A stretch of 64,000 nt of DNA, taken from DATJPD01 sp035506575 (GTDB lineage: Bacteria; Pseudomonadota; Alphaproteobacteria; CACIAM-22H2). The translations under genes and the position numbers were made by a program. Positions 42,784-51,781 of the stretch are shown one piece after another; within the stretch, counting starts at the first letter, position 1, and every line of letters begins with the position of its first letter. Under the pieces are notes generated by a model that was not told where the DNA came from, did not search any database, and was given only the letters and a program-made list of their open reading frames with translations. The DNA lies in the NCBI GenBank assembly GCA_035506575.1, contig DATJPD010000114.1:1-64000 (forward strand). The letters are read 5' to 3'.

Positions 42784-44439
42784 ATGTACAGTTACGACGA
42801 ATACGACCAGAAGCTCCTCGACCAGCGCGTGGCCCAGTTTCGCGACCAGGTGCGCCGGCGCATCGCGGGTGAGCTGACCGAAGAGCAGTTCCGCCCGCTG
42901 CGCCTGCGCAACGGGCTCTATCTCCAGCTGCATGCCTACATGCTGCGCGTCTCCGTGCCGTACGGGACCTTGTCCTCGCGCCAGCTGCGGGGGCTCGGGC
43001 ACGTGGCGCGGCACTACGACCGGGGATTTGGGCATTTCACCACGCGGACGAACATGCAGTTCCACTGGATGAAGCTCGAGCATGTGCCCGACGCCCTGGC
43101 CGACCTCGCCAAGGTGCAGCTGCACGGCATCCAGACCAGCGGGAACTCGCTGCGCAACGTGACCGCCGACCACCTGGCCGGCGTGGCGCCCGACGAGATC
43201 GAAGACCCGCGAATCTGGTGCGAGATCATCCGGCAGTGGGGAGCTCTGCACCCCGAGTTCTCCTACCTGCCGCGCAAGTTCAAGATCTGCATCATCGCCG
43301 CCCCGCACGACCGTGCGGCGCTGCGCATCCATGACCTGGCGTTGCGCCTGCACCGCAACGAGGCTGGCGAAACGGGATTCGAGGTGATGGTCGGCGGCGG
43401 CCTCGGCCGCACGCCGTTCCTGGCCAAGACGATCCGCGAGTTCCTGCCCAAGCGGCATCTGCTGTCGTACCTCGAGGCCGTGCTGCGCGTGTACAACCAG
43501 CTCGGCCGCCGCGACAATCTGTGGAAGGCGCGCATCAAGATCCTGGTGCACGAGCTCGGCGTCCAGAAGTTCACGGAGCTGGTCGAGGCAGAGTGGCAGG
43601 ACGTCAAGGACGGCCCGGTCGAGGTTTCCGAGGCCGAGGTGGCGCGCATCGCCGCGCAGTTTTCGCCTCCGAACTACGAAGACGCGCCGACATTCACGCG
43701 CGAGTTCGACGAGCTGCGCCTGAACGATCTCGGCTTCGCACGATGGCTGCGCACGAACGTGGGCGGCCACAAGCAGCCGGGCTATGCGATCGTGACGGTG
43801 TCGTTGAAGCCTCCGGGCGGTACGCCGGGGGATATCACCGCCGAGCAGATGGACGCGGTGGCCGACCTCGCCGACCGTTACAGCTTCAGCGAGATCCGGG
43901 TCACGCATGCGCAGAACCTCGTGCTGCCGCATGTGCGGCGCGCCGATCTGCCGGTGGTGTGGCGGGCGCTCGCAGCGCTCGGGCTCGCCACCCCGAACAT
44001 CGGTCTCGCAAGCGACATCATCTGCTGCCCCGGCCTCGACTACTGCAGCCTCGCCAACGCACGCTCGATCCCGATCGCGCGGCGCCTGACCGAGCGGTTC
44101 GACGACCTGTCACGGCTGCACGACCTCGGCGAGCTCAAGATCAAGATCTCGGGCTGCATCAACGCCTGCGGCCATCACCACGTGGGTCATATCGGCATCC
44201 TCGGCGTCGATAAGAACGGCGAGGAGTACTATCAGGTGACCTTGGGCGGCAGCGAGGATCTCAACGGCGCCCTCGGCACGATCCTGGGGCCGGCGATCCA
44301 CGCCGACCGCATCGTCGAGGCGGTCGAGACCCTGATCGAAATCTATGTGGCGCTGCGCCGCGACGGCGAGCGGTTCCTCGACACCTATCGCCGCGTCGGC
44401 CTCGCCCCGTTCAAGGAGCGCATCTATGCCCCTGCTTAA
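42784..44439 (+). CDS. cysI: Sulfite reductase, siroheme/[4Fe-4S] hemoprotein subunit
   Basis: This 551-residue member of the nitrite/sulfite reductase family reduces sulfite to sulfide by six electrons. Two ferredoxin-like half domains are visible (LRLRNGLYLQLHAYMLRVSVPYG and GHFTTRTNMQFHWM). The cluster/siroheme Cys set is CCPGLDYC followed by SGCINACGHHH (CX5C and CX3C). The ATG at 42784 matches family openings (MYSYDEYD); a GTG at 42772 that overlaps the previous stop is possible. No cysJ flavoprotein is present, so reductant is probably ferredoxin or another carrier. Its end overlaps the DUF934 gene. Confidence 0.93.
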   Translation: MYSYDEYDQKLLDQRVAQFRDQVRRRIAGELTEEQFRPLRLRNGLYLQLHAYMLRVSVPYGTLSSRQLRGLGHVARHYDRGFGHFTTRTNMQFHWMKLEHVPDALADLAKVQLHGIQTSGNSLRNVTADHLAGVAPDEIEDPRIWCEIIRQWGALHPEFSYLPRKFKICIIAAPHDRAALRIHDLALRLHRNEAGETGFEVMVGGGLGRTPFLAKTIREFLPKRHLLSYLEAVLRVYNQLGRRDNLWKARIKILVHELGVQKFTELVEAEWQDVKDGPVEVSEAEVARIAAQFSPPNYEDAPTFTREFDELRLNDLGFARWLRTNVGGHKQPGYAIVTVSLKPPGGTPGDITAEQMDAVADLADRYSFSEIRVTHAQNLVLPHVRRADLPVVWRALAALGLATPNIGLASDIICCPGLDYCSLANARSIPIARRLTERFDDLSRLHDLGELKIKISGCINACGHHHVGHIGILGVDKNGEEYYQVTLGGSEDLNGALGTILGPAIHADRIVEAVETLIEIYVALRRDGERFLDTYRRVGLAPFKERIYAPA

Positions 44440-44917
44440 GAATGGCGAGGCGATCGCCGACACATGGCAGCACGTCGCGGCAGGCGAGGCGGTGCCCCCC
44501 GCCGGCCCCGTGGTCGTGCCGTTCGAGCGCTGGAAGGCCGAGCGCGAGGCGCTGCTCGCCCGCAACACGCCGCTCGGTGTCCGGCTGCCAAATGCCCAGA
44601 ACGTCGGCGAGCTCGCGGCCGATCTCGGCCGCCTCGAGCTGATCGTGCTCGAGTTCCCGAAGTTCGTCGACGGCCGTGCGTTCAGCCAGGCGCGGGTGTT
44701 GCGCGAGCGCTATCGCTACAGAGGCGAATTGCGGGCTACGGGCGACGTGCTGCGCGACCAGCTCCAGTTCATGCAGCGATGCGGCTTCGATGCCTTTGAG
44801 ATCGCGGCACCCAATGCCGCGGAGATCTGGCGCGCGGCCGTCAACGAGATCGACGTGTTCTACCAGCCGGCGGCCGATGACCGCGTGCCCGCGCCGCGGC
44901 TGCGCCGCTCGGCTTGA
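44426..44917 (+). CDS. DUF934 domain protein of the sulfite reduction operon
   Basis: This 163-residue cytoplasmic protein has DUF934 hallmarks: LGVRLPNAQNVGEL, LIVLEFPKFVDGRAFSQARVLRERY and LRATGDVLRDQLQFMQRCGFDAF. Members are nearly always next to cysI and cysH. Proposed roles include electron transfer or assembly for sulfite reductase, none proven to my knowledge. The ATG overlaps the reductase stop by 14 bases. It precedes cysH by 10 bases. Confidence 0.9.
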   Translation: MPLLKNGEAIADTWQHVAAGEAVPPAGPVVVPFERWKAEREALLARNTPLGVRLPNAQNVGELAADLGRLELIVLEFPKFVDGRAFSQARVLRERYRYRGELRATGDVLRDQLQFMQRCGFDAFEIAAPNAAEIWRAAVNEIDVFYQPAADDRVPAPRLRRSA

Positions 44918-44927
44918 GCAACGGCGT

Positions 44928-45653
44928 ATGAGCGTCATCGCCGATATCGACCGCACTCGCGCGGTGGCATTGGCCGCGCGCGCCGAGGCGATCATGGCGC
45001 GGGAGCTCCTGGCGGAGATGATCCGGCGCGAGTTCCCCGGGCGGATCGCGCTCGTCTCCTCGTTCGGTATCGAGGCAGCCGTGCTGCTGCACATGATCTC
45101 GACGATCGACCCCGGCACGCCCGTCGTCTTTCTCGATACCGGCAAGCTGTTCGGCGAGACGCTGCGTTACCGCGATGAGCTGGTCCGTCGGCTTTGTCTG
45201 GGCGACGTACGCAGCGTGCGCCCGGACACGGACCGGCTCGTTGTCGAAGACCCGGAGGGGACGCTGTGGCGCTCCGATCCCGACAAGTGCTGCGCTCTAC
45301 GGAAGGTCGAACCGCTCGAACGCGCACTCGCCGGCTTCGACGCCTGGATCAACGGCCGTAAGCGGCACCATGGGGGCGCCCGCGCGGCACTGCCCGTGAT
45401 CGAAACGGCCGGCGGCCGCATCAAGGTCAACCCGCTCGCATCGTGGGGACCAGGTGAGATCGAGGCTTATTTCGCCGCGAACGATCTGCCCCGCCATCCG
45501 CTCGAAGCGGATGGATACCGTTCGGTCGGATGCGTCCCATGCTCAGACCGCGCCAAGGCCGGCGAGGGCGCCAGGGACGGGCGTTGGCGCGGGCGAGACA
45601 AGACGGAGTGCGGCATTCACGTTTCCGTCGCCAGCACCCCGCGCGACGAATAG
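44928..45653 (+). CDS. cysH: Phosphoadenylyl/adenylyl-sulfate reductase (APS-type, [4Fe-4S])
   Basis: This 241-residue enzyme reduces activated sulfate to sulfite. The substrate-binding SSFGIEAAVLLHM and VVFLDTGKLFGETL are standard. The iron-sulfur Cys set of APS reductases is complete: Cys121-Cys122 (DKCCALRKVEPL) and Cys202/Cys205 (GCVPC). The catalytic Cys228 is in ECGIH. The cluster makes APS rather than PAPS the likely substrate. It is the last reductase gene of the operon. Confidence 0.94.
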   Translation: MSVIADIDRTRAVALAARAEAIMARELLAEMIRREFPGRIALVSSFGIEAAVLLHMISTIDPGTPVVFLDTGKLFGETLRYRDELVRRLCLGDVRSVRPDTDRLVVEDPEGTLWRSDPDKCCALRKVEPLERALAGFDAWINGRKRHHGGARAALPVIETAGGRIKVNPLASWGPGEIEAYFAANDLPRHPLEADGYRSVGCVPCSDRAKAGEGARDGRWRGRDKTECGIHVSVASTPRDE

Positions 45654-45747
45654 GCAGACGGGCCCCCGTTGCGGCTGTCTTTTGACACGTTGTTTGCCCG
45701 GGCAGTGAAGATAAGGTCATCGCCTTCGCGGCCATAGGATCGGCACC

Positions 45748-46536
45748 ATGGATGTCCTCCATTCGATCGACTGGCTGTATTCGGTCTTGGGCTTTGGCGT
45801 CGGCTTGCTCGTCGGCATGACGGGGGTCGGTGGCGGCTCGCTGATGACGCCGCTGCTGATTCTGTTGTTCGGCATCCATCCGGCGACCGCGGTCGGCACG
45901 GACCTGCTCTATGCCTCCGCGACGAAAACCGCCGGCACGCTGATCCACGGTCTTCATCAGACGATCGAGTGGCGCGTGGTCGGGTTGCTTGCCCTTGGCA
46001 GCCTGCCGATGACGGCCCTCACTCTATTTGTGCTGTCGAAGCTCGATCTGCATGGGGCATCGGCCGGCGACTTCATCACGTTCGTGCTCGGGATCGCATT
46101 GCTGCTGACCGCTGTGGCGCTGATCTTCCGTGCCCAGATCGTGACGCTATACGCCAGACATATCGGCGATCTGGCGCCCCGCCAGACGGCCTATCTGACC
46201 GCGGCGGTCGGTGCGGGGCTTGGGGTCCTCGTCTCCTTGTCGTCGGTGGGCGCCGGAGCGATCGGCGTGACGGCGCTCATCCTCCTCTATCCGCGGTTGC
46301 CAACCGTGCGTATCGTCGGCTCCGATATCGCGCATGCTGTTCCGTTGACGCTCGTCGCCGGGATCGGTCATTGGATGATCGGCTCGATCGATGCGCATCT
46401 GCTCGGCTCGCTGCTGGTGGGATCCTTGCCGGGGATCGTTTTGGGCAGCACGCTGTCGGCGCGCGTCCCCGATGTGGTGCTGCGGCTCAGTTTGGCCGCC
46501 ACCCTGCTGCTCGTGGGTGGTCGGCTCGTGTTCTGA
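45748..46536 (+). CDS. TauE/SafE family sulfite/anion exporter
   Basis: This 262-residue inner-membrane protein has about eight helices arranged as two related halves. The first half contains VGLLVGMTGVGGGSLMTPLLILLFGIHPATAVGTDLLYASATKTAGT, the TauE/SafE signature region; the second contains LVSLSSVGAGAIGVTALILL. Lying 94 bases after cysH, it may export excess sulfite or another sulfur anion produced by the operon. A terminator-like hairpin follows its stop. Confidence 0.9.
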   Translation: MDVLHSIDWLYSVLGFGVGLLVGMTGVGGGSLMTPLLILLFGIHPATAVGTDLLYASATKTAGTLIHGLHQTIEWRVVGLLALGSLPMTALTLFVLSKLDLHGASAGDFITFVLGIALLLTAVALIFRAQIVTLYARHIGDLAPRQTAYLTAAVGAGLGVLVSLSSVGAGAIGVTALILLYPRLPTVRIVGSDIAHAVPLTLVAGIGHWMIGSIDAHLLGSLLVGSLPGIVLGSTLSARVPDVVLRLSLAATLLLVGGRLVF

Positions 46537-46540
46537 TGCT

Positions 46541-46574
46541 GCAGCGCGCATGCTGCGCTGCCACAAGAGTTTTT
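46541..46574 (+). terminator. Probable intrinsic terminator after the sulfur operon
   Basis: GCAGCGC pairs with GCGCTGC around a 7-base loop (GCATGCT), starting five bases after the exporter stop. TTTTT follows at 46570-46574. The eight-base gap between stem and U-run is longer than ideal. Confidence 0.5.
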
Positions 46575-46636
46575 CTCGTGTGACCGCGAAGAATCTCTCA
46601 GTTGCGACTGGGCAGCGCTGGCGCGACCATGCACGC

Positions 46637-46840
46637 ATGACAAACCTATCGAAACGAGTCCCTGATCCGTCCCGTGATGCGGAGCCGCCGCTGGCCGAAC
46701 TACTCGACGATTCGGTGCTGCAGTGGCTCCTGGTTGGCGACCGCATCGAGCGCTCGGAGCTCGAAGCCGTCATTCGGCGCGCCCAGCGGCGCTTGGGGCC
46801 GCGGCGCACCGATCCGGCGATCGGCGAGTGCTGCGCATAA
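46637..46840 (+). CDS. Small hypothetical protein (67 residues)
   Basis: A short charged frame starts at the ATG at 46637. It contains PPLAELLDDSVLQWLLVGD and RSELEAVIRRAQRRLG, two amphipathic helices, and ends ECCA. There is no good ribosome site, no signal peptide and no recognised family. Codon use (GC-rich third positions) agrees with coding sequence. It lies alone between the sulfur operon and the RND pump. Confidence 0.4.
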   Translation: MTNLSKRVPDPSRDAEPPLAELLDDSVLQWLLVGDRIERSELEAVIRRAQRRLGPRRTDPAIGECCA

Positions 46841-46896
46841 GCGGAGCGAACCCGGCGCTGAGGCGGGGGCGCGGGCGCCGGGGTGCCCGACGGCAT

Positions 46897-46910
46897 TGAC
46901 CGCGCGGTCA
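46897..46910. promoter_or_regulatory. 14-bp perfect palindrome (TetR-like operator candidate)
   Basis: TGACCGCGCGGTCA is fully symmetric. TetR/AcrR-family repressors of RND pumps often use palindromes with TGAC/GTCA ends. It lies about 365 bases upstream of the adaptor start; no tetR gene is adjacent. Confidence 0.35.
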
Positions 46911-47090
46911 GTTGCGAACGGCGAAATTTTCGTGACGCCGATCGTCCGTTCTTGTCACTTCGTGCGGCAAGGCTCACCGGCTTAGCTGGTGGCGCGCCAG
47001 TCCCGCCGAATTGTTCGGCAGAAAGTCGTGCAACTGCCGCATGGGATGGCGGCTGTGTGAACTTTGTCCTAAATCCGAAGCGACGGCCCT

Positions 47091-47106
47091 TTTAAGGACT
47101 CTTAAG
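47091..47106. promoter_or_regulatory. Direct repeat TTTAAG-N4-CTTAAG
   Basis: TTTAAG-GACT-CTTAAG gives two TTAAG units with a 10-base period, about one helical turn. This resembles tandem half-sites of OmpR-type response regulators; enteric PmrA boxes have an 11-base period, so identity is uncertain. Confidence 0.3.
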
Positions 47107-47274
47107 CTCTGCGCTTCATGCTGGCGGTGGCCTTTACGCGATTGAGAAGGCTACGCACGTACGCGATCTGTTATTATACTGAAGTTGTAGTTCCGGCGCG
47201 GGGTTTGACCTCCTACGCCGTGTAACACCAACAACCAAGCGCTCGGACAGGTCGGGCCGGCTGGGGAAGAGAAC

Positions 47275-48447
47275 GTGGTTAAGAGCGACAGCGCGGCCGT
47301 CCGTCGCCGCAAAGGTATTGTCATTGCCCTCGGCCTGGTGGTCTTGATCCTGGTCGGCGGCTTCTATTGGCTTCGGCAGGGATCGGAGCGCGCGCAGGCT
47401 CAGCGGGCGCCGAACCGCGCTGTGCCGGTCACGGTCGTGTCGGCCGCGCGCCAGGACGTGCCGATCTATCTCACCGGGCTCGGTTCGGTGCAGGCGACCT
47501 TCACCGTCGGCATCCACTCGCAGGTGGATGGCAAGCTCGATCAGGTGCTGTTCACCGAAGGACAGCACGTGAAGAAGGGCGATCTGCTGGCGAAGATCGA
47601 TCCGCGATTTTTCGAGGCGGCGCTCAGTTCGGCCAAAGCCAAGCAGGCGCAGGATGCCGCCAATCTGGTGTCCTACGAAAAGGACATGGTCCGCCTCAAA
47701 GAGCTGATGGCCAAAAACTACTCCACGCAGCAGGCCATCGATCAGCAGCAGGCCAAGGTCGATTCGACCAAGGCCGCGATCCAAGCCGACAAGGCCGCGA
47801 TCGATTCCGCGCAGACCCAACTCGACTATGCGAGCATCACGGCCCCGAGCGATGGCCGCATGGGCATGCGGCTGATCGATCCGGGCAACGTCGTGCATGC
47901 CGGCGATCAGGCCAACATCGCGGTGCTGACCCTGACCCAGCCGATCGCGGTCGTGTTCACCTTGCCCGAGCGTACCCTCGACGATGTGCGCGAGGCGATG
48001 GCGCGCGGCGCGGTCCAGGTGATCGCCTACGACCGCGACAACAAGAAGGCCCTCGGCACGGGCACCTTGCAGACGATCGACAATATGATCGACCAGGCAA
48101 CGGGCACCTACCGCCTCAAGGCCTCTTTCCCCAACGAAGATGAGCGGCTATGGCCCGGCGAGTTCGTCAATGCGCGCCTCCAGGTCAGCACCGCGACGAA
48201 CGCGATCGTCATTCCGAACGCCGCCGTGCAGCGCGGACCCGACGGCCTGTTCACCTGGGTCATTACGCCCAAGAATATCGCCGAGCCGCATCCGATCGAG
48301 ACTGGCCCGGCGGCCGGCGCGATCACGATTGTCACCTCGGGCCTCAACGAGGGCGACAAGGTGGTGACCGACGGCCAATACAAGCTTCAGACGGGCGCCG
48401 TGGTGACGATCACGACGACGGCACCGGGTCCCGCCGGCTCCTCATGA
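47275..48447 (+). CDS. RND efflux periplasmic adaptor (MdtA-like membrane fusion protein)
   Basis: This 390-residue protein starts at GTG behind ggggaagagaa. An N-terminal membrane anchor (GIVIALGLVVLILVGGFYWL) leads into the barrel-sandwich segment VPVTVVSAARQDVPIYLTGLGSV. A helical hairpin (residues about 105-175, rich in Lys/Ala/Gln) and the lipoyl half ITAPSDGRMGMRLIDPGNVV follow. The order and sequence fit MdtA/AcrA-type adaptors. The pump gene follows 64 bases later; no outer-membrane channel gene is present. Confidence 0.93.
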   Translation: MVKSDSAAVRRRKGIVIALGLVVLILVGGFYWLRQGSERAQAQRAPNRAVPVTVVSAARQDVPIYLTGLGSVQATFTVGIHSQVDGKLDQVLFTEGQHVKKGDLLAKIDPRFFEAALSSAKAKQAQDAANLVSYEKDMVRLKELMAKNYSTQQAIDQQQAKVDSTKAAIQADKAAIDSAQTQLDYASITAPSDGRMGMRLIDPGNVVHAGDQANIAVLTLTQPIAVVFTLPERTLDDVREAMARGAVQVIAYDRDNKKALGTGTLQTIDNMIDQATGTYRLKASFPNEDERLWPGEFVNARLQVSTATNAIVIPNAAVQRGPDGLFTWVITPKNIAEPHPIETGPAAGAITIVTSGLNEGDKVVTDGQYKLQTGAVVTITTTAPGPAGSS

Positions 48448-48511
48448 TGCGTTCACTAAAGCTTCGGAGGGTGAGCCCGGTGCGCCGTAGTTCCACCAGG
48501 AGCGTCGGCGC

Positions 48512-51500
48512 TTGAGCATCTCTGAACCGTTCATCCGCCGGCCGATCGCTACTGCCCTCATGATGGCGGCGGTGGCCTTCATCGGCATCGCGGCGTTCCC
48601 ATTCCTGCCGGTGGCGCCGCTGCCGCAGGTCGACTTCCCGACCATCCAGATCACGGCCCTTTGGCAAGGCGCCAGCGCCGATACTATGGCCACCTCGGTT
48701 GCGGCACCGCTCGAGCGCCAGTTCGCGCAAATTCCGGGCGTCTCGCAGCTGACCTCCCAGAGCGCTCTGGGTGCTACGACCGTCGTCATTCAGTTCGATC
48801 TGAACCGTAACATCGACGCCGCGGCGCAGGACGTCCAGGCGGCCATCACAGCGGCCAGCCGGTCCCTCCCGCAGGCGATGACCACGCCGCCGTACTACCG
48901 CAAGGTCAATCCGGCTGATTCGCCGATCCTGTTGTTGACGGCGCACTCCGACACGATGCCGCTGACCGCGGTCGACGAGTACGCCGACCTCTTCCTCGCA
49001 CAGCAGATCTCGCAGGTCTCGGGCGTGGCGCAGGTCCTGATCTTCGGCGATAAGCCGCCCTCGATCCGCGTCCAGGTCGACCCAGCGAAGCTTGCCGCGA
49101 GCGGGCTTACACTGGAAGACATCCGAGGGATCCTCGCCACCTCGACAACGAACGTGGCCAAAGGCACGATCAACACGGCCAAGACCAGCTTCACCATCTC
49201 GACCAACGACCAGATTCTCGATCCCGGGCCGTTCAACGACGTGGTGCTCGCCTACCGGAACGGGGCGCCGATTCGCGTCAGCGACATCGGCCAGGCGATC
49301 TCGGCGCCGGTCGACCGCAACGTCGCCGCCTACCAGAACAATCGCGATGGCGTCATCCTGGCCGTGTTCAAGCAGCCCGGCGCCAATGTGGTCGAGACGG
49401 TCGACAGCATCAAGGCACAGCTGCCGCAGCTGACGGCGCGCATTCCGCCTGCGATCAAGATCGAGACGCTCCTCGACCGGACCACCACCATCCGGGCCTC
49501 GGTCGCCGATGTCGAGTTCACCTTGGCGCTCACCATCGGCCTCGTGGTCATGGTGATCCTGCTGTTTCTGCGAAATTTCTGGGCAACCGCGATTCCGAGC
49601 GTGACCGTACCGCTGGCCCTGGCCGGGTCGTGCGGTGTCATGTACTTGCTCAATTTCAGCCTCGACAACCTGTCGCTTATGGCGCTCACCATCGCCGTGG
49701 GGTTCGTGGTCGACGACGCGATCGTCGTGGTGGAGAACATCTACCGTCACATCGAAAACGGCGAGACGCCGTTCCAGGCGGCGCTCAAAGGGTCGCGCGA
49801 GATCGGCTTCACGGTCATATCGATCAGCGCGTCGCTGATCGCCGTGTTCATCCCGCTGCTGCTCATGGGCGGCATCATCGGCCGTCTGTTCCGCGAATTC
49901 GCGCTCACTGTGACGGCGGCGATCGCGGTCTCGGCTTTCGTGTCGCTGACCTTGGCGCCGATGATGTGCTCCAAGTTCATGCACCGCCATTCCGACCAGC
50001 ACGGCCGGCTGTTCCAGGCCATCGAAGCCGGCTTCAACGGCTTGTTCGCGTTCTACCGGCGCACGCTCGATGTCGTGCTCCGCCACCAGCCGTTCACGCT
50101 TGCCGTCTTCTTCGGCACCATGGCGTTGACCGGGATTCTGGCCGTCGTGACGCCAAAGGGCTTCTTCCCGATCCAGGACACCGGCGTCATCTCGGCCTTC
50201 GTCGAGGCGGCGCAGGACACCTCGCCGCAAGAGATGATGGTCCTGCTGCGCAGGCTGGGGGCAGTGCTCATGCAGGACCCCGACGTCTCGGGTCTCGGCA
50301 CGTTCACCGGCAGCTCGGGGGGTGCCCAGACCGCCAATACCGGCCGTGGGTTCATCGTGCTCAAGCCGCGCGATCAGCGCAAGCTCACCGCCTCGCAGAT
50401 CATCGACCGCCTACGGCCGAAACTCGCCGTGATCCCGGGCGTCACGATGTTCCTGCAGGCAAGTCAGGACATCACGGTCGGCGGCCGTATCGCGCGCGGT
50501 CAGTTCCAGTACACGTTGCAGGATTCGAGCATTCCCGAGCTGACCGAATGGTCGAAGAAGATGCTCGAAAAGATGCGCACCCTGCCGCAGATCGTCGACG
50601 TGGCAACTGACTTTATCGCCAACGCGCCCCAGCTCAAGGTGACGATCAACCGCGACCAGGCCTCGCGGTTCGGTATCTCACCGCAGATGATCGACGACAC
50701 CCTCAACGATGCATTCGGCCAGCGGCAGATCACGCAGTACTTCACCCAGCTCAAGACCTACTTCGTCATCCTCGAGATCCTGCCGAGCCTGCAACAGGAC
50801 CTGTCGACGTTGGACCGCCTGTACGTGAAGTCGCCGTTGACCGGCGGTCCCGTGCCGCTGTCGACGCTCGTGAGTATCGATTCGACCGCGGTCGGCCCTC
50901 TCTCGGTCGCCCATCAGGGCCAGTTCCCGGCCGTGACATTATCGTTCAACCTGCGGCCCGGCATGGCGCTGGGCGAGGCGGTCGACGCGATCCAGAAGGC
51001 GGCGCGCGAGGTTGGAATGCCGCCGTCGGTCCTGTCGTCGTTCCAGGGCAACGCGCAGGCGTTCCAGAGCTCGCTGTCGAGCGAGCCGATCCTCATTGGT
51101 GCCGCGCTGATCGTCGTCTACATCATCCTCGGCATGCTCTATGAGAGCTTCATCCACCCACTGACGATCTTGTCGACCCTGCCGTCGGCTGGCATCGGCG
51201 CCCTTCTCGCGCTCAACGCCGGGCACATGGACCTGTCGGTGATCGGAATCATCGGCATCATCCTGCTGATCGGCATCGTCAAGAAGAACGGCATCATGCT
51301 GGTCGATTTCGCGATCGCGGCGGAGCGCGAGCGACATTTGGATCCTCTCTCGGCCATCCGCGAGGCCTGCCACCTGCGCTTCCGCCCCATCCTGATGACG
51401 ACCGCGGCCGCGATGCTGGCCGGCGTGCCGCTGATGTTGGGCAGCGGCACCGGATCGGAGGTCCGCCAGCCGCTCGGCTACGCCATGGTCGGCGGCCTGG

Positions 51501-51643
51501 CGCTGAGCCAGGTCCTGACGCTGTACACGACCCCGGTCGTTTACCTATACCTCGACCGCCTGCAGAACTGGATCCGCGGGACGAAGAAGCCGCACGGGCC
51601 GGTGCCGGTCGAGGACGACGTCCGCACGATGGCGGCCGAGTGA
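48512..51643 (+). CDS. RND efflux pump permease (MdtB/MdtC-like)
   Basis: This 1043-residue inner-membrane proton antiporter of the HAE1 group has two homologous halves. N-terminal ISEPFIRRPIATALMMAAV and LPVAPLPQVDFPTIQITALW are typical of MdtB/MdtC. The proton-relay Asp pair is conserved in GFVVDDAIVVVENIYRH (helix 4). The second half contains GIIGIILLIGIVKKNGIMLVDF. The start is the TTG at 48512, nine bases after ccaggag. Only one permease gene is present, so it would work as a homotrimer, unlike the MdtBC heterotrimer. Confidence 0.95.
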   Translation: MSISEPFIRRPIATALMMAAVAFIGIAAFPFLPVAPLPQVDFPTIQITALWQGASADTMATSVAAPLERQFAQIPGVSQLTSQSALGATTVVIQFDLNRNIDAAAQDVQAAITAASRSLPQAMTTPPYYRKVNPADSPILLLTAHSDTMPLTAVDEYADLFLAQQISQVSGVAQVLIFGDKPPSIRVQVDPAKLAASGLTLEDIRGILATSTTNVAKGTINTAKTSFTISTNDQILDPGPFNDVVLAYRNGAPIRVSDIGQAISAPVDRNVAAYQNNRDGVILAVFKQPGANVVETVDSIKAQLPQLTARIPPAIKIETLLDRTTTIRASVADVEFTLALTIGLVVMVILLFLRNFWATAIPSVTVPLALAGSCGVMYLLNFSLDNLSLMALTIAVGFVVDDAIVVVENIYRHIENGETPFQAALKGSREIGFTVISISASLIAVFIPLLLMGGIIGRLFREFALTVTAAIAVSAFVSLTLAPMMCSKFMHRHSDQHGRLFQAIEAGFNGLFAFYRRTLDVVLRHQPFTLAVFFGTMALTGILAVVTPKGFFPIQDTGVISAFVEAAQDTSPQEMMVLLRRLGAVLMQDPDVSGLGTFTGSSGGAQTANTGRGFIVLKPRDQRKLTASQIIDRLRPKLAVIPGVTMFLQASQDITVGGRIARGQFQYTLQDSSIPELTEWSKKMLEKMRTLPQIVDVATDFIANAPQLKVTINRDQASRFGISPQMIDDTLNDAFGQRQITQYFTQLKTYFVILEILPSLQQDLSTLDRLYVKSPLTGGPVPLSTLVSIDSTAVGPLSVAHQGQFPAVTLSFNLRPGMALGEAVDAIQKAAREVGMPPSVLSSFQGNAQAFQSSLSSEPILIGAALIVVYIILGMLYESFIHPLTILSTLPSAGIGALLALNAGHMDLSVIGIIGIILLIGIVKKNGIMLVDFAIAAERERHLDPLSAIREACHLRFRPILMTTAAAMLAGVPLMLGSGTGSEVRQPLGYAMVGGLALSQVLTLYTTPVVYLYLDRLQNWIRGTKKPHGPVPVEDDVRTMAAE

Positions 51644-51781
51644 GCTGAGACGCTGCTGCCTCGGCGCTGTCATGGCGCCGGGCATTCCCGCATTGGCGGC
51701 TGCATCCGCCTGAGGGTATAACCGGAGCGGGCGAGGGGGCTTGGTGTAGCTCCTCGAGCCCGCAACGAAGGGGAGCAGCTT

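Larger units (their letters stand above)
46841..47274. other. 434-base non-coding region upstream of the RND pump
   Basis: No convincing gene is seen. It holds a 14-bp perfect palindrome (46897-46910), a 6-bp hairpin GCCGAA-TTG-TTCGGC (47005-47019), a direct repeat of TTAAG (47091-47106) and a -10-like TATACT at 47175-47180. It is the likely control region of the adaptor/pump operon. Confidence 0.6.

Noticed and set aside
45690..45720. TTGACA upstream of the TauE/SafE exporter as a -35 box.
   Set aside because: No -10-like hexamer lies 16-18 bases downstream; the nearest AT-rich hexamer is about 22 bases away.
46883..47095. A 70-codon plus-strand frame in the gap before the RND operon.
   Set aside because: It has no ribosome site, a poor codon pattern and an irregular composition, and it covers the palindromes of the control region.
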